The notes: a model not told the origin generated them from the letters alone. A DNA stretch of 64,000 bases from Ferriphaselus amnicola (GCF_000974685.2 NZ_AP018738.1:1178001-1242000); one strand, 5' to 3'; positions 53,749-63,999 are shown, numbered from the stretch's first letter. Translations and numbers: made by a program.

Positions 53749-54363
53749 ATGAAGTTACTCGGCACCCAAACCAGCCCCTACGTGCGTAAAGTGCGTCTGG
53801 TGCTGCTGGAAAAACACATCACCCATGATTACCTGATCGACGCGCCGCGTGATGCGGGTAGTCAGGTGGCGCGCGTGAATCCTTTGGGACGCATCCCGGC
53901 ATTGATTCTGGACGACGAGATTTGCGTGTTCGATTCGCCGGTGATCGCCGAGTACGCCGACACGCTGAATGACACGCCGATTCTGATCCCGCGCGACGAT
54001 GCGCTGGCACGGATGCAAGTCAAACGCTGGGAGGCGCTGGCAGACGGCATCATGGATTCGGCGGTGGCGGTGCGCAACGAGCGTGTGCGTCCAGAGGAAA
54101 AACAAGAGCCGAACAACATCACACTGCACAACAACGCCGTGACCCGCGCGCTGGCGTACGCCGCCGAGTTACTGGGTGAGCATGAGTTCTGCACCGGCAA
54201 GGCGCTAACGCTAGCGGACTTGGCGTTGGTCAGCGCACTGGTCTATCTTGATCTGCGCCAGCCGGAGCGCGATTGGCGCAGCGCCCATGCTAATCTGGCC
54301 GCGTGGTTCGCACGGATGGCTGAGCGGGAAAGCGTGAAGATCAGCTTGGCCGAGCAGCCATGA
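53749..54363 (+). CDS. Glutathione S-transferase family protein
   Basis: 204 residues: thioredoxin-like N-terminal domain ([44 protein letters not shown]) and a helical C-terminal domain ([17 protein letters not shown]). Similar to YibF-type GSTs. Substrate unknown. Overlaps msrB by 4 bp. Confidence 0.9.
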   Translation: MKLLGTQTSPYVRKVRLVLLEKHITHDYLIDAPRDAGSQVARVNPLGRIPALILDDEICVFDSPVIAEYADTLNDTPILIPRDDALARMQVKRWEALADGIMDSAVAVRNERVRPEEKQEPNNITLHNNAVTRALAYAAELLGEHEFCTGKALTLADLALVSALVYLDLRQPERDWRSAHANLAAWFARMAERESVKISLAEQP

Positions 54364-54731
54364 GCACACCGGATACCGATCTCACCCCCGAGCAACATCG
54401 CATCTGCCGCCAGTGCGGCACCGAGCCGCCGTTCAGCGGCGAGTATTGGGATTGCCATGAGGCGGGAATATATCGCTGCGTGTGCTGCAGTGAGGCGCTG
54501 TTCGATGCCGCGACCAAATTCAATTCAGGTACGGGTTGGCCGAGCTACTGGCAACCGACCAGCGCCGAGGCGATCAAAGAATTGGCCGATCACTCGCACG
54601 GGATGCGCCGCGTAGAAGTGCGTTGCGCCCACTGCGACGCGCACCTCGGCCATCTGTTCGAGGATGGCCCCGCTCCCACTGGGCTGCGCTATTGCATCAA
54701 CTCCGCCGCGCTGAAGCTCGACAGAGCCTGA
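54360..54731 (+). CDS. msrB: Peptide methionine-R-sulfoxide reductase
   Basis: 123 residues. The catalytic Cys is in [10 protein letters not shown], and zinc Cys pairs are in YRCVCC and [21 protein letters not shown] is the substrate-site motif. Repairs oxidised methionine. Confidence 0.96.
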   Translation: MSTPDTDLTPEQHRICRQCGTEPPFSGEYWDCHEAGIYRCVCCSEALFDAATKFNSGTGWPSYWQPTSAEAIKELADHSHGMRRVEVRCAHCDAHLGHLFEDGPAPTGLRYCINSAALKLDRA

Positions 54732-54754
54732 CATTCTCGGGATAATCCGCCGCC

Positions 54755-55297
54755 ATGAAACTGCTCTTCGATCTCTTCCCCGTCATCCTGTTCTTCGTCA
54801 CCTTCAAGTTCGCAGGTATCTATGCCGCGACAAGTGCCGCCATCGCTGCTACAGTCGCCCAGATCATCTGGACCAAATGGCGGCATGGAAAAGTGGAGAA
54901 AATGCTGTGGGTGAGCTTCGGCATCATCACGGTGATGGGCGGCGCAACGCTGCTGCTGCATGACGAAAGCTTCATCAAGTGGAAACCGACCATCTTGTAT
55001 TGGGCCTTCGCTGCTGCGCTGTTGTTCTCCAACTTACTGTTCCGAAAAAACCTGATCAAGGCTCTGTTGCAAGAGAAGATCGCCCTGCCCAACCAGGTCT
55101 GGCGTAATCTCAATCTAGCCTGGAGCATGTTCTTCACGGTATTGGGCTGCATCAATCTCTACGTCGCGTTCAACTACACCACCGACCAGTGGGTCAATTT
55201 CAAACTGTTCGGCGCGACTGGGCTGATGTTCGCCTTCATTCTGGCGCAGTCGTTCTTCCTCGCCAAATACGCCGAGCAGGACAAGGAGCAGAACTGA
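54755..55297 (+). CDS. yciB: YciB-family inner membrane septation protein
   Basis: 180-residue protein with about five membrane helices ([22 protein letters not shown] at the N-terminus, [19 protein letters not shown] later), matching YciB/IspZ, involved in cell envelope and septum formation. Its last base is shared with the next start. Confidence 0.94.
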   Translation: MKLLFDLFPVILFFVTFKFAGIYAATSAAIAATVAQIIWTKWRHGKVEKMLWVSFGIITVMGGATLLLHDESFIKWKPTILYWAFAAALLFSNLLFRKNLIKALLQEKIALPNQVWRNLNLAWSMFFTVLGCINLYVAFNYTTDQWVNFKLFGATGLMFAFILAQSFFLAKYAEQDKEQN

Positions 55298-55599
55298 TGC
55301 TGTACGCCATCACTGGAGCCGACATCGCCGACAGCCTGTCGCGCCGACTTGACGCACGTCCCGCGCATCTTGCTCGTTTGCAGGCCTTGCAGGGCGAAGG
55401 CCGCTTGCTGCTGGCGGGCCCCTTCCCTGCCGTGGATGCGGTCGATCCCGGCGCAGCGGGGTTCACCGGTAGCCTGATCGTGGCGGAATTCACCTCGCTG
55501 GAAGCGGCACAAGCATGGGCAGAAGCTGATCCCTATGTCGCCGCTGGCGTGTATAGCAGTGTCAGCGTCCAACCCTTCAAGAAAGTGTTCCCAGCATGA
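55297..55599 (+). CDS. YciI-family protein
   Basis: 100 residues with a dimeric ferredoxin-like fold: [21 protein letters not shown] and the [23 protein letters not shown] segment. YciI proteins have a conserved His-Asp pair but no firm function. The ATG at 55297 is chosen because it overlaps the yciB stop; 36 upstream codons are in yciB. Confidence 0.88.
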   Translation: MLYAITGADIADSLSRRLDARPAHLARLQALQGEGRLLLAGPFPAVDAVDPGAAGFTGSLIVAEFTSLEAAQAWAEADPYVAAGVYSSVSVQPFKKVFPA

Positions 55600-55868
55600 G
55601 TCGGATGGACGAGATTCGCAAACGACTCGCTGCGTTAGACCCCATCCAGTTACAACTGCTAGATGACAGCGCAGCGCATGCCGGACATGCTGGTGCGCGT
55701 AGCGGCGGCGGGCATTTTCGCTTGCGCATCGTCGCTGCGGCGTTCGCTGGCAAGCACACCGTGGCGCGGCATCGCATGGTATATTCCGCGCTGCAAAATT
55801 TGATGACGGGCGACATTCACGCCCTGACCATCACTGCCCTCACCCCCGAGGAATCGAACTCACTTTAG
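55596..55868 (+). CDS. bolA: BolA family protein
   Basis: 90 residues with the BolA motif [24 protein letters not shown] and a C-terminal [12 protein letters not shown]. BolA proteins bind monothiol glutaredoxins and Fe-S clusters. Overlaps the YciI gene by 4 bp. The exact paralogue is not certain. Confidence 0.9.
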   Translation: MSRMDEIRKRLAALDPIQLQLLDDSAAHAGHAGARSGGGHFRLRIVAAAFAGKHTVARHRMVYSALQNLMTGDIHALTITALTPEESNSL

Positions 55869-55880
55869 AGAGGATAGTTC

Positions 55881-56660
55881 ATGTTGAACGTAGCAAAACC
55901 TGCCCTGATCGCTCTGGCCTTGCTGGCCGCCTTCCCGGCCTCCGCCGAAGACAAATCCGCCGCCATGGTGAATGGTGTGTCCATTCCACAATCTCGCGTG
56001 GACGCTCGCGTCAAGGCAATGGCAGCTCAAGGTCAGCCAGACACACCAGAAGTTCGCAAAGGTATCAAGGATAGCCTCATCAATTTGGAAGTGCTGTCGC
56101 AAGCAGCGGCCAAGCAAGGGCTGGACAAGAGTCCAGAAGTGCTGGCTCAAATCGAATTGATCCGCCAGAATGTGCTGGCCGATGCTTATGTGCAGGATTA
56201 CATCAAAACTCACCCAGTCAGCGAAGATGCGATGAAGGCTGAGTTCAATCGCCTCAAGGGGCAGGCCAGCAAGAATGAATACAAGGCTCGCCACATTCTG
56301 GTGAAGACCGAAGCTGAAGCCAAGGAACTTGTAGCCCAATTGAAAAAGGGTGCTAAGTTCGAGAAGCTGGCGGCTAAATCCATGGATCCAGGCTCTGCCA
56401 AGCAAGGTGGCGACTTGGGTTGGGCTGATCCTAAGGGCTTCGTGAAAGAGTTTGCCGATGCGCTGGTCAGCCTGAACAAGGGGCAAGTCAGCGAGCCTGT
56501 GCAGACTCAGTTCGGCTGGCACGTGATTCGTCTAGATGACACCCGTGAGCACAAGACTCCTGACTTCGAGCAAGTGAAGCCTCAGATCGCCCAACATTTG
56601 CAACAACAGCAGATCCAGCAAGCAGTCACCGACCTGCGCGCTGCTGCGAAGATCGAATAA
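55881..56660 (+). CDS. Exported parvulin-type peptidyl-prolyl isomerase
   Basis: 259 residues: signal peptide (cleavage near AFPASAE), a SurA-like helical domain, and a parvulin domain at about 135-230 (EYKARHILVKTEAEAKEL, GGDLGWADPKGFVKEF, QFGWHVIRLDD). A periplasmic folding catalyst. Ends at a strong bidirectional terminator. Confidence 0.93.
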   Translation: MLNVAKPALIALALLAAFPASAEDKSAAMVNGVSIPQSRVDARVKAMAAQGQPDTPEVRKGIKDSLINLEVLSQAAAKQGLDKSPEVLAQIELIRQNVLADAYVQDYIKTHPVSEDAMKAEFNRLKGQASKNEYKARHILVKTEAEAKELVAQLKKGAKFEKLAAKSMDPGSAKQGGDLGWADPKGFVKEFADALVSLNKGQVSEPVQTQFGWHVIRLDDTREHKTPDFEQVKPQIAQHLQQQQIQQAVTDLRAAAKIE

Positions 56661-56682
56661 GACTCAAGCTCAGGTCTGAATT

Positions 56683-56720
56683 AAAAAGTCCTCGCTAGCG
56701 TAAGCTAGGAGGACTTTTTT
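56683..56720. terminator. Bidirectional rho-independent terminator
   Basis: AAAAAGTCCTCGCTAGC-GTAA-GCTAGGAGGACTTTTTT; the stem has one unpaired base. It has A and T tracts on both sides and serves the convergent isomerase and tyrA genes. Confidence 0.85.
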
Positions 56721-56755
56721 CTGCCTATTCTCTGCCCCTCAAGGTCGGGGAGTAC

Positions 56756-57628
56756 TCATTGCTGCTTCCAACTACCTCTCACTTGGCTGGAGACACGAAA
56801 CACCTCTTCCAGCTTGGCCGCATCGGCTTCAGTTAGTGCTTGATGCAAATGCTCTAACTCCCGCTGATATAGCCCCAATTCACTGAGCAACGCCCCGCGA
56901 TTGGCGAGGCAGATGTCGCGCCACATCTCCGGGGAACTGGCAGCGATGCGGGTGAAGTCACGAAAGCCGCTGGCGGCAAAGGATAGCAATAGATCGCGGT
57001 TGTCGCGCTGAGCGATGTCGTGCACCAGAGCGAACGATAGCAAGTGCGGAAGATGGCTGACGGCGGCGAATACCTCATCGTGTTGTGCGGGTGTCAGTTC
57101 GCACACGGCAGCGCCGCACAACTCCCAGAACAGTCGCACACTGGCAATGGCGGCATCGCTGTTTTCTGGCAAGGGAGTGACCACCACTTTCTTACCTTGA
57201 TATAGCTCGGCTAGCGCTGCCGATGCGCCGCTCTTCTCGGCTCCGGCGATGGGGTGCGCAGGGACGAACTGTCCGACCTTGTCACCTAGATTCGCATACG
57301 CCGCCGCGACTACGTCACTCTTAGTGCTACCGCCATCGGTAAGCAAGGTATTAGCGCCTAAGTAAGGCGCGATACGGGCAAAGATCGTAGCCATCTGCGC
57401 GACGGGCGTAGCCAACAGAATCAGATCCGCATCAGCCACTTCGGCCGCTTCACTCTCCCCGATACGATCAACGATGCCCAAGCGCATAGCCTCATCCAAC
57501 GTAGTTTTGCTACGCCCAAAGCCGACAATTTCACGCACCGCTCCCGCTTGACGCAAAGCCAACGCAAACGATCCACCGATCAGCCCGACTCCGTAAATGA
57601 CGATCTTGTTCAATTCAGCCACGCCCAT
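56756..57628 (-). CDS. tyrA: Prephenate dehydrogenase
   Basis: Oxidative decarboxylation of prephenate on the way to tyrosine. 290 residues, NAD-binding GVGLIGGSFALALRQ, catalytic region VPAHPIAGAEKSG, and HDEVFAAVSHLPHLLSFAL. No fused chorismate mutase. Transcribed away from tRNA-Leu. Confidence 0.94.
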   Translation of the reverse strand: MGVAELNKIVIYGVGLIGGSFALALRQAGAVREIVGFGRSKTTLDEAMRLGIVDRIGESEAAEVADADLILLATPVAQMATIFARIAPYLGANTLLTDGGSTKSDVVAAAYANLGDKVGQFVPAHPIAGAEKSGASAALAELYQGKKVVVTPLPENSDAAIASVRLFWELCGAAVCELTPAQHDEVFAAVSHLPHLLSFALVHDIAQRDNRDLLLSFAASGFRDFTRIAASSPEMWRDICLANRGALLSELGLYQRELEHLHQALTEADAAKLEEVFRVSSQVRGSWKQQ

Positions 57629-57714
57629 CTTTTAAGTTTTGTGCAATCAATCATCGGAAACTTACGCTGGCCTCTGGAAAATACTACGTACCGTGATACA
57701 ATGCGCGCCGTTTT

Positions 57715-57799
57715 GCGAAAGTGGCGGAATTGGTAGACGCACTGGATTTAGGTTCCAGCGCCGCAAGGCGTGCAGGTTCGATTCCTGTCTTTCGCACCA
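57715..57799 (+). tRNA. tRNA-Leu (anticodon UAG)
   Basis: 85-nt tRNA with acceptor GCGAAAG/CTTTCGC and encoded ACCA end. The anticodon stem CTGGA/TCCAG holds loop TTTAGGT, so the anticodon is TAG. It has a long variable arm (CGCCGCAAGGCG region) as expected for leucine, and GGTTCGATTCC in the T arm. Confidence 0.96.
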
Positions 57800-57824
57800 A
57801 CGGCTTATCTTGTATTCCTCAAGT

Positions 57825-57857
57825 GACTTGGCGAGAATATCTCGCCAAGTCCTTTCT
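57825..57857 (+). terminator. Terminator after tRNA-Leu
   Basis: Perfect 12-bp stem GACTTGGCGAGA/TCTCGCCAAGTC with a 3-base loop, followed by CTTTCT. It also lies just past the aroF stop on the other strand. Confidence 0.7.
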
Positions 57858-57862
57858 GTAAA

Positions 57863-58879
57863 TTAAATCGTACGACCCACTGCTCCTGCGATAGCACTCA
57901 GCGTGCCCATCAGCTTTTTCAGTTCTTGCGGAGTCAAGGCCTGATCCGCGTCGCACCAAGCATCACACGGGCTAGGGTGCATCTCGACTAGCAAGCCATC
58001 CGCGCCCGCAGCAACCGCTGCCTGTGACAATGCCGCCACCATCCATGCCTTACCGCCAGCATGCGAGGGATCAACGATCACCGGCAAGTGAGTCTCTTTC
58101 TTCAGCACCGGGATCGCAGTCACGTCCAGCACATTGCGGTAGTAAGTCTCGAAGGTGCGAATGCCGCGCTCGCAGAAAATGATGTTGTGGTTGCCGCCCG
58201 CCGCGATGTACTCCGCCGCCATCAGCCATTCGGAGATCGTGGCCGACATGCCGCGCTTAAGGATCACCGGTTTGTTGCAGCGCCCCACTTCCTTGAGCAG
58301 ATCGAAGTTCTGCATATTTCGGGTGCCGATCTGGATCACGTCCACGTCGTATTCGAGGAAGGTGTCGAGTTGGCGTGCGTCCATCAGTTCGGTGACGATA
58401 GGCAATTTATACTTTTCAGCGGCCTTACGGAACATGTCCAAACCTTCGGCACCGTGACCTTGGAAAGCGTACGGACTGGTGCGCGGCTTGAACGCGCCAC
58501 CGCGCATCAAGCGGCAGCCGGCTTCGTGCACAAATTGTGCGGATAGGTCCATCTGCTCCTGCGTCTCCACCGAGCACGGCCCAGCGATGATCTGGATCTG
58601 ATTGCCGCCCAACGGAATGCCGCCGATGTCGATGATGGTGTCCTGCTTGTGCGACTCGCGCGATACGATCTTGTATTGCTTGGTGACGTGCATCGCCGAC
58701 TCCACGCCGGGCAGCGGCGTGAACATCTCCGGTGTCAGCTTGCGCTCATCGCCAATGGCACCGATCACAGTGCGCTCGATGCCGCGCGAGATGTTGGCTT
58801 GCAGACCCGCGTTTTCAAGTTTCTTTACCACCGTGCCGATCTCGGCATCGGTGACTTCACTACCCATAATGATGATCAT
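57863..58879 (-). CDS. aroF: 3-deoxy-7-phosphoheptulonate synthase (AroF type I-beta)
   Basis: First shikimate step. 338 residues: an N-terminal ferredoxin-like regulatory domain (about 1-70, MIIIMGSEVTDAEIG) and the catalytic barrel with IIAGPCSVET, MRGGAFKPRTSPYAFQG and PVIVDPSHAGGK. The I-beta form with such a domain is feedback regulated in many bacteria. Start overlaps hisC by 4 bp. Confidence 0.94.
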   Translation of the reverse strand: MIIIMGSEVTDAEIGTVVKKLENAGLQANISRGIERTVIGAIGDERKLTPEMFTPLPGVESAMHVTKQYKIVSRESHKQDTIIDIGGIPLGGNQIQIIAGPCSVETQEQMDLSAQFVHEAGCRLMRGGAFKPRTSPYAFQGHGAEGLDMFRKAAEKYKLPIVTELMDARQLDTFLEYDVDVIQIGTRNMQNFDLLKEVGRCNKPVILKRGMSATISEWLMAAEYIAAGGNHNIIFCERGIRTFETYYRNVLDVTAIPVLKKETHLPVIVDPSHAGGKAWMVAALSQAAVAAGADGLLVEMHPSPCDAWCDADQALTPQELKKLMGTLSAIAGAVGRTI

Positions 58880-59985
58880 TTACTCTCTCCGATTGCCTGC
58901 TCCAATGCAGACAAAAATTTAGCGTTTTCTTGTTCAGTACCGATGCTGACACGCAAAAAATCAGGCATGGCGTAATTTGCGACTGGGCGCACGATCACAC
59001 CCAGTTCCAGCAGACGGCGGAAGATATGAGCCGCGCCTGCCACTTTGAAGCTGACGAAATTGCCGAACGACGGGATGAATGACAGTCCCATTGCGCGCAA
59101 GCCGGCAGTGATCTGCTCCATGCCTTGCTGGTTAAGCAAATAGGTCTGGCGCACGAATTCTTTGTCCTGCAATGCGGCCACGGCCGCCGCTTGCGCAACG
59201 CTGTTGACGTTGAATGGCTGGCGCACGCGATTGAGCATATCCACTACCTGCTCGTGAGCGATGGCATATCCCACGCGCAAACCAGCCAACCCATAAGCCT
59301 TGGAGAAGGTGCGCGAGATGATCAGGTTCGGAAAGTCCTTCAAGTATCTCACTGAATCAAAGCGGAACTCATCCGACAAGTATTCGTTGTAGGCCTCGTC
59401 CAGCACCACCAGAATGTTCTGCGGCAAGGCGCGCAGGAAGCCCATCAACTCGATCTCACCGAAATAAGTTCCCGTCGGGTTGTTCGGATTAGCGATGAAC
59501 ACCACCTTAGGCTGATGCTCAATGGCTGCCGCCAACATCGCGTTCAAATCATGTCCGTAGTTCTTAGCTGCAACCGAAACCCCAGTAGCTCCGACCGCCT
59601 GAGTAGCCAGCGGATAGACCGCGAACGCGTGGTCAGAAAACACGGCCTTGTCGCCGGGAGACAAAAAGGCGTGGGCAACCAATTCAAGGACGTCATTCGA
59701 GCCATTGCCCAGCACCACGTTGGCCAGATTGACTTCGTAACGCTGGCTGAGTGCCGATTTCAGCTCGTAACCATTGCCATCTGGGTAGAGCGCGATGGAA
59801 GCTATAGCTTCATGCATCGCAGCAATGGCTTTGGGACTGGCTCCGAGCGGATTCTCGTTGGATGCCAGTTTAACGATGTCTGCCGGATCAAGGCCGAGTT
59901 CACGCGCCAACTCAGGGATGGGCTTGCCCGGTTGGTAGGGGGCGATGTCGCGCACATACTGGGGAGCGAGTTCTGTGTAGTTCAT
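58876..59985 (-). CDS. hisC: Histidinol-phosphate aminotransferase
   Basis: PLP enzyme of histidine synthesis; this paralogue, lying between pheA and aroF, may also act on aromatic 2-oxo acids. 369 residues, with VKLASNENPLGASPKA, NPNNPTGT, and the PLP lysine in SRTFSKAYGLAGLRVG. Alternative name for this context: aromatic aminotransferase. Confidence 0.92.
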   Translation of the reverse strand: MNYTELAPQYVRDIAPYQPGKPIPELARELGLDPADIVKLASNENPLGASPKAIAAMHEAIASIALYPDGNGYELKSALSQRYEVNLANVVLGNGSNDVLELVAHAFLSPGDKAVFSDHAFAVYPLATQAVGATGVSVAAKNYGHDLNAMLAAAIEHQPKVVFIANPNNPTGTYFGEIELMGFLRALPQNILVVLDEAYNEYLSDEFRFDSVRYLKDFPNLIISRTFSKAYGLAGLRVGYAIAHEQVVDMLNRVRQPFNVNSVAQAAAVAALQDKEFVRQTYLLNQQGMEQITAGLRAMGLSFIPSFGNFVSFKVAGAAHIFRRLLELGVIVRPVANYAMPDFLRVSIGTEQENAKFLSALEQAIGESK

Positions 59986-60023
59986 ATGTTTCAGCTAAAT
60001 AGCCGGTGAAATTTAAGTTCGCT

Positions 60024-61088
60024 CTAAACAGCGACTGGATACGATCCCAAAACCTTGACGAATGAAGCGACTTGCCCAAGCTCAGCCAGTGCCGCCGCCA
60101 CTTTGGTATCCTGCTGATGCCCTTCGATGTCCACGAAGAATACGTATTCCCACAGGCCGGAACGTGCCGGACGCGATTCCAGCTTGGTCATCGATACACC
60201 GTGGTGAGCCAGCGGAGTCAACAGATCATGCACAGCACCGGGACGGTTCGCCGCTGAAATCACCAGCGAAGTCTTATCGCAACCGGAGGGGGAAACTTGC
60301 TGATCGCCGATCACCAAAAAACGAGTGGTATTGCGCGGATCATCTTCGATGTTTTCCACGAGCAAAGGAACATCGAACCGCTCTGAGGCTTGCTTACCGG
60401 CCACCGCCGCACTGTCGGCCTGTTGGGATGCTAGGCGCGCCGCTTCAGAATTACTCGATACGGCGATACGTTCAGCGTGCGGCAGATTGGCATTGAGCCA
60501 GCCCTGACATTGCCCCAGCGATTGTGGATGGGAATACACGCGCCGCACCTCTGCCAAAGTTGAGTTTGACATCAGGCATTGATGCACCTGCAATGGCACC
60601 TCACCACAGAGTTTCAACGGACTTTGCAGCATCAAATCCAGCGTGCGTCCAACGGCTCCTTCGGTCGAATTCTCAACCGGCACTACGCCGTAGCGCACTT
60701 CATTGCTCTCAACTTTACGAAATACCTCGTCGATCGAGGCACACGGGACGCACACGCTGGCGTGACCAAAACGCTTGAGCGCAGCCGCTTCGGTAAACGA
60801 TCCTGCTGGGCCGAGATAGGCGATGGATAGCGGCGCTTCCAATGCCCGGCAATGCGACATAACTTCTGTAAATAGCTGGGAGATACTGCCGTTCGGCAGC
60901 GGGCCTTGATTGGCCTCATTCAAGCGACGCAGCACTTGTGCCTCGCGCTCGGGACGCAACACTGCCCCGCCCTGCTTGGCGTGACCGATCTGCTGCGCCA
61001 GAGCTGCACGCTGGTTGAACAGACGCAGCAACTCATCGTCGATGCGATCAATCTGTACGCGGAACTGCTTGAGGGCGTCGTCACTCAT
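60024..61088 (-). CDS. pheA: Bifunctional chorismate mutase/prephenate dehydratase
   Basis: Makes phenylpyruvate from chorismate. 354 residues: AroQ-type mutase (about 1-90, VQIDRIDDELLRLFNQRA), dehydratase domain with GPAGSFTEAAALKRFG and NTTRFLVIG, and a C-terminal ACT domain with ESRP motif (TKLESRPARSGLWEYVFF) for phenylalanine feedback. 15 bp after serA. Confidence 0.95.
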   Translation of the reverse strand: MSDDALKQFRVQIDRIDDELLRLFNQRAALAQQIGHAKQGGAVLRPEREAQVLRRLNEANQGPLPNGSISQLFTEVMSHCRALEAPLSIAYLGPAGSFTEAAALKRFGHASVCVPCASIDEVFRKVESNEVRYGVVPVENSTEGAVGRTLDLMLQSPLKLCGEVPLQVHQCLMSNSTLAEVRRVYSHPQSLGQCQGWLNANLPHAERIAVSSNSEAARLASQQADSAAVAGKQASERFDVPLLVENIEDDPRNTTRFLVIGDQQVSPSGCDKTSLVISAANRPGAVHDLLTPLAHHGVSMTKLESRPARSGLWEYVFFVDIEGHQQDTKVAAALAELGQVASFVKVLGSYPVAV

Positions 61089-61103
61089 GCTCAGAACTCT
61101 TCC

Positions 61104-62291
61104 TTACTTGGTATCCAGCGGCAGATCACGAACTTTCAACACGCCGGGAATGGCGGCAAGCTGCGCGATCACCTCAGCGGGAACAAGGCTATCTACGTCC
61201 ACCAAGGTGTAAGCCATTTCACCACGCGACTTATTCATCATCGTATGAATGTTGATGCCCGCCCCCGCCAGCGTGCTGGAAATCTGTCCCAGCATATTGG
61301 GTACGTTGGCATTAGCGATGGCTAGACGGTAATTGGATTCGCGCGCCATCACCAGCGTCGGGAAATTCACCGTATTGACCAAGTTGCCGTGCTCCAAATA
61401 GTCGCGCACTTGATCGGCGACCATCATGGCACAGTTATCTTCCGCCTCTTCGGTGGAAGCTCCCAGATGCGGCAGCGCGATGATGCCTGCCTGTCCCTGA
61501 GCTTGGGCAGTAGGAAAATCGCACACATAGCCGCGCAGATGCTTGGAAGCCAAGCCAGCCAAGACGGCCGCCTCATCAACGATGGCATCACGAGCGAAAT
61601 TGAGCAGCACGCTGCCTGACTTCATCGTCTGTACGCGTTTTTCATTGATGAGCCCTTTCGTTGCGGGCAGCAAGGGCACATGAAGAGTCACGAAGTCGCT
61701 GTGCTTGAGTAGCTCTTCCACCGTGTTTGCCTTCTTTACTTGCGAAGGCAAACTCCAAGCTGCATCTACCGTGATCTCAGGATCGAAGCCGATGACGTTC
61801 ATGCCTAAACGGATGGCGGCATCAGCGACTAGACGACCAATTGCGCCCAAGCCGATCACACCCAGCGTGCGACCACGCAGCTCGATGCCGGCGTAATGCT
61901 TCTTGCCGTCTTCGACCTGTTTGTGCAGTGATGCGTCATCGCCCTGTAAGCTGGCGACGAAACCCAGTGCAGGAACGATGTTGCGCGAGGCCAGCAACAT
62001 ACCGGTGATGACCAACTCCTTCACGGCATTGGCATTAGCTCCGGCAGCATTGAACACCGGCACGCCGCGCGCGCTCATCTGCGCTACCGGAACGTTGTTG
62101 GTTCCCGCACCGGCACGCGCAATCGCCAGCACCGAGGCTGGGATGTCCATTTCGTGCATATTCTGCGATCGAACCAATATCGCATCCGGCTCAGCGATGT
62201 CATTGCCAATGCGATAGCTGGCCGTCGGCAGACGCTTCAGTCCGACCGACGAGATCTTGTTCAGCGTGAGGATGCCGTAGGTCTTAGCCAT
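61104..62291 (-). CDS. serA: D-3-phosphoglycerate dehydrogenase, short form
   Basis: First step of serine synthesis. 395 residues: NAD-binding motif LGVIGLGAIGRLVADAA, catalytic Arg/Glu/His region (LNFARDAIVDEAA, LPHLGASTEEAEDN), and a C-terminal ACT domain. Start overlaps serC by 8 bp. Confidence 0.93.
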   Translation of the reverse strand: MAKTYGILTLNKISSVGLKRLPTASYRIGNDIAEPDAILVRSQNMHEMDIPASVLAIARAGAGTNNVPVAQMSARGVPVFNAAGANANAVKELVITGMLLASRNIVPALGFVASLQGDDASLHKQVEDGKKHYAGIELRGRTLGVIGLGAIGRLVADAAIRLGMNVIGFDPEITVDAAWSLPSQVKKANTVEELLKHSDFVTLHVPLLPATKGLINEKRVQTMKSGSVLLNFARDAIVDEAAVLAGLASKHLRGYVCDFPTAQAQGQAGIIALPHLGASTEEAEDNCAMMVADQVRDYLEHGNLVNTVNFPTLVMARESNYRLAIANANVPNMLGQISSTLAGAGINIHTMMNKSRGEMAYTLVDVDSLVPAEVIAQLAAIPGVLKVRDLPLDTK

Positions 62292-63366
62292 GGCTCTTGG
62301 CGAACTCGCCCATGAATTCGACCAAAGCTTGTACTCCTTCGACCGTCATAGCGTTGTAAATCGAGGCGCGCATACCGCCTACCGAGCGGTGGCCCTTCAG
62401 TTGCAACAAGCCACGCGCATCGGCTTGCTTCAGAAAATCGCTATCTAGGGCAGCATCCTTGAGCGTGAACGGCACATTCATGCGCGAACGGTCGGCATGG
62501 TTTACTGGGCAGTTGTAGAAGCCGTTGCTGGAATCAATGGCGGCATACAGCAAATTCGCCTTGAGGATATTGGTCTGCTCCATCGCGGCGATACCACCGC
62601 TCTTCTTCAGCCACTGGAACACCAGCCCAGCCATGTAGATAGCGAAGGTGGGCGGCGTGTTGTACATGGAGTCGTTATCGGCGTGGGTCTTGTAATCCAG
62701 CATCGTCGGCGTGCCAGCGGGCACTTGGCCGATCAGGTCGTCGCGAACAATGACCAATGTCAGGCCAGCCGGGCCGATGTTCTTTTGCGCACCGGCGTAG
62801 ATCAGGCCGAATTTGCTCACATCAATGACGCGCGACAGAATGTTGGAGGACATGTCCGCCACCAGTGGCACGTCGCCAGTCTCAGGAACCCAGTTGAACT
62901 CGACACCGCCGATGGTCTCGTTCGGCGTGTAATGCAGAAAAGCCGCGTTCGGGTCGCATTTCCAAGTATCGAAAGCTGGGACGTAAGAGCAGTTTTTGTC
63001 CTTGTTGTCAGCCACCACGTTCACGCCGCCAAACTTCTTCGCCTCACCGATGGCCTTCTTCGACCACTCACCAGTGTTGAGGTAATCGGCGGAAGCCTTA
63101 CCCCGCAACAAGTTCAATGGGATCATCGAGAATTGCAGATGCGCACCACCTTGCAGGAACAGCACCTTGTAGTTCGCTGGGATGCCCATCAATTCGCGCA
63201 GATCGGCTTCGGCTTGAGCATGGATGCCCATGTATTCCTTGCCGCGATGCGACATTTCCATCACCGACATGCCGCTGCCCTGCCAATCGGCCAGTTCGGC
63301 TTGTGCCTGTTGCAATACAGCCTTAGGTAATACGGCTGGGCCTGCGCTGAAATTGTAGATGGTCAT
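62284..63366 (-). CDS. serC: Phosphoserine aminotransferase
   Basis: PLP enzyme making phosphoserine. 360 residues: FSAGPAVLPKAVLQQAQ at the start, GGAHLQFSMIPLNLL, and the PLP lysine in YAGAQKNIGPAG. 21 bp after gyrA, in the run gyrA-serC-serA-pheA-hisC-aroF. Confidence 0.96.
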   Translation of the reverse strand: MTIYNFSAGPAVLPKAVLQQAQAELADWQGSGMSVMEMSHRGKEYMGIHAQAEADLRELMGIPANYKVLFLQGGAHLQFSMIPLNLLRGKASADYLNTGEWSKKAIGEAKKFGGVNVVADNKDKNCSYVPAFDTWKCDPNAAFLHYTPNETIGGVEFNWVPETGDVPLVADMSSNILSRVIDVSKFGLIYAGAQKNIGPAGLTLVIVRDDLIGQVPAGTPTMLDYKTHADNDSMYNTPPTFAIYMAGLVFQWLKKSGGIAAMEQTNILKANLLYAAIDSSNGFYNCPVNHADRSRMNVPFTLKDAALDSDFLKQADARGLLQLKGHRSVGGMRASIYNAMTVEGVQALVEFMGEFAKSHG

Positions 63367-63387
63367 CTTGCTCGTGCTCCGTTCAGA

Positions 63388-63999
63388 TTATTCGGATACT
63401 TCTTCAGATACTTCGGTGTCATCAGGCTCTTCCGTCTCGGCGATCCGGCTCAACCCCGCCAGTTTGTCGCCCGCTTCCAAATTGATGAGTGTCACGCCCT
63501 GAGTCGCGCGGCTCATTTCCCGGATCTCCCTGACGCGAGTGCGGATCAGTACGCCATTGGTTCCGATCAGCATGATCTCGTCTTCGGTATTTACCAGTGC
63601 TGCCGCGACAACCTTGCCATTACGTTCCGAGGTCTGGATAGCGATCATGCCTTGCGTACCACGACCATGACGGGTGTATTCGGCGATCGGAGTGCGTTTG
63701 CCATAGCCGTTCTCGGTGGCCGTCAACACGCCCTGCTGCTCATCTTCTGCCACCAGCAAGGCGATTACCTTACCGCCTTTAGCCAGATTCATGCCGCGTA
63801 CGCCGCGCGTGTCACGCCCCATCGGACGGACATCATCTTCATCGAAGCGCACGGCTTTACCTTCATCCGAGAACAGCATCACGTCATGCTTGCCATCTGT
63901 GACCGCCACGCCAATGAGGAAATCCCCCTCATCCAGCGCAATGGCAATGATACCTGCCTTGCGGGGATTACCGAACTGGGACAGCGCCGTTTTCTTGAC
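63388..63999 (-). CDS. gyrA: DNA gyrase subunit A, C-terminal part (cut by window edge)
   Basis: The last 203 residues of the DNA-wrapping beta-pinwheel domain, with repeated blades such as GKRTPIAEYTRHGRGTQGM and VRPMGRDTRGVRGMNL. The frame is open to the end of the window, so the catalytic part lies outside. Ends in an acidic tail (EEPDDTEVSEEVSE). Confidence 0.94.
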   Translation of the reverse strand, partial: VKKTALSQFGNPRKAGIIAIALDEGDFLIGVAVTDGKHDVMLFSDEGKAVRFDEDDVRPMGRDTRGVRGMNLAKGGKVIALLVAEDEQQGVLTATENGYGKRTPIAEYTRHGRGTQGMIAIQTSERNGKVVAAALVNTEDEIMLIGTNGVLIRTRVREIREMSRATQGVTLINLEAGDKLAGLSRIAETEEPDDTEVSEEVSE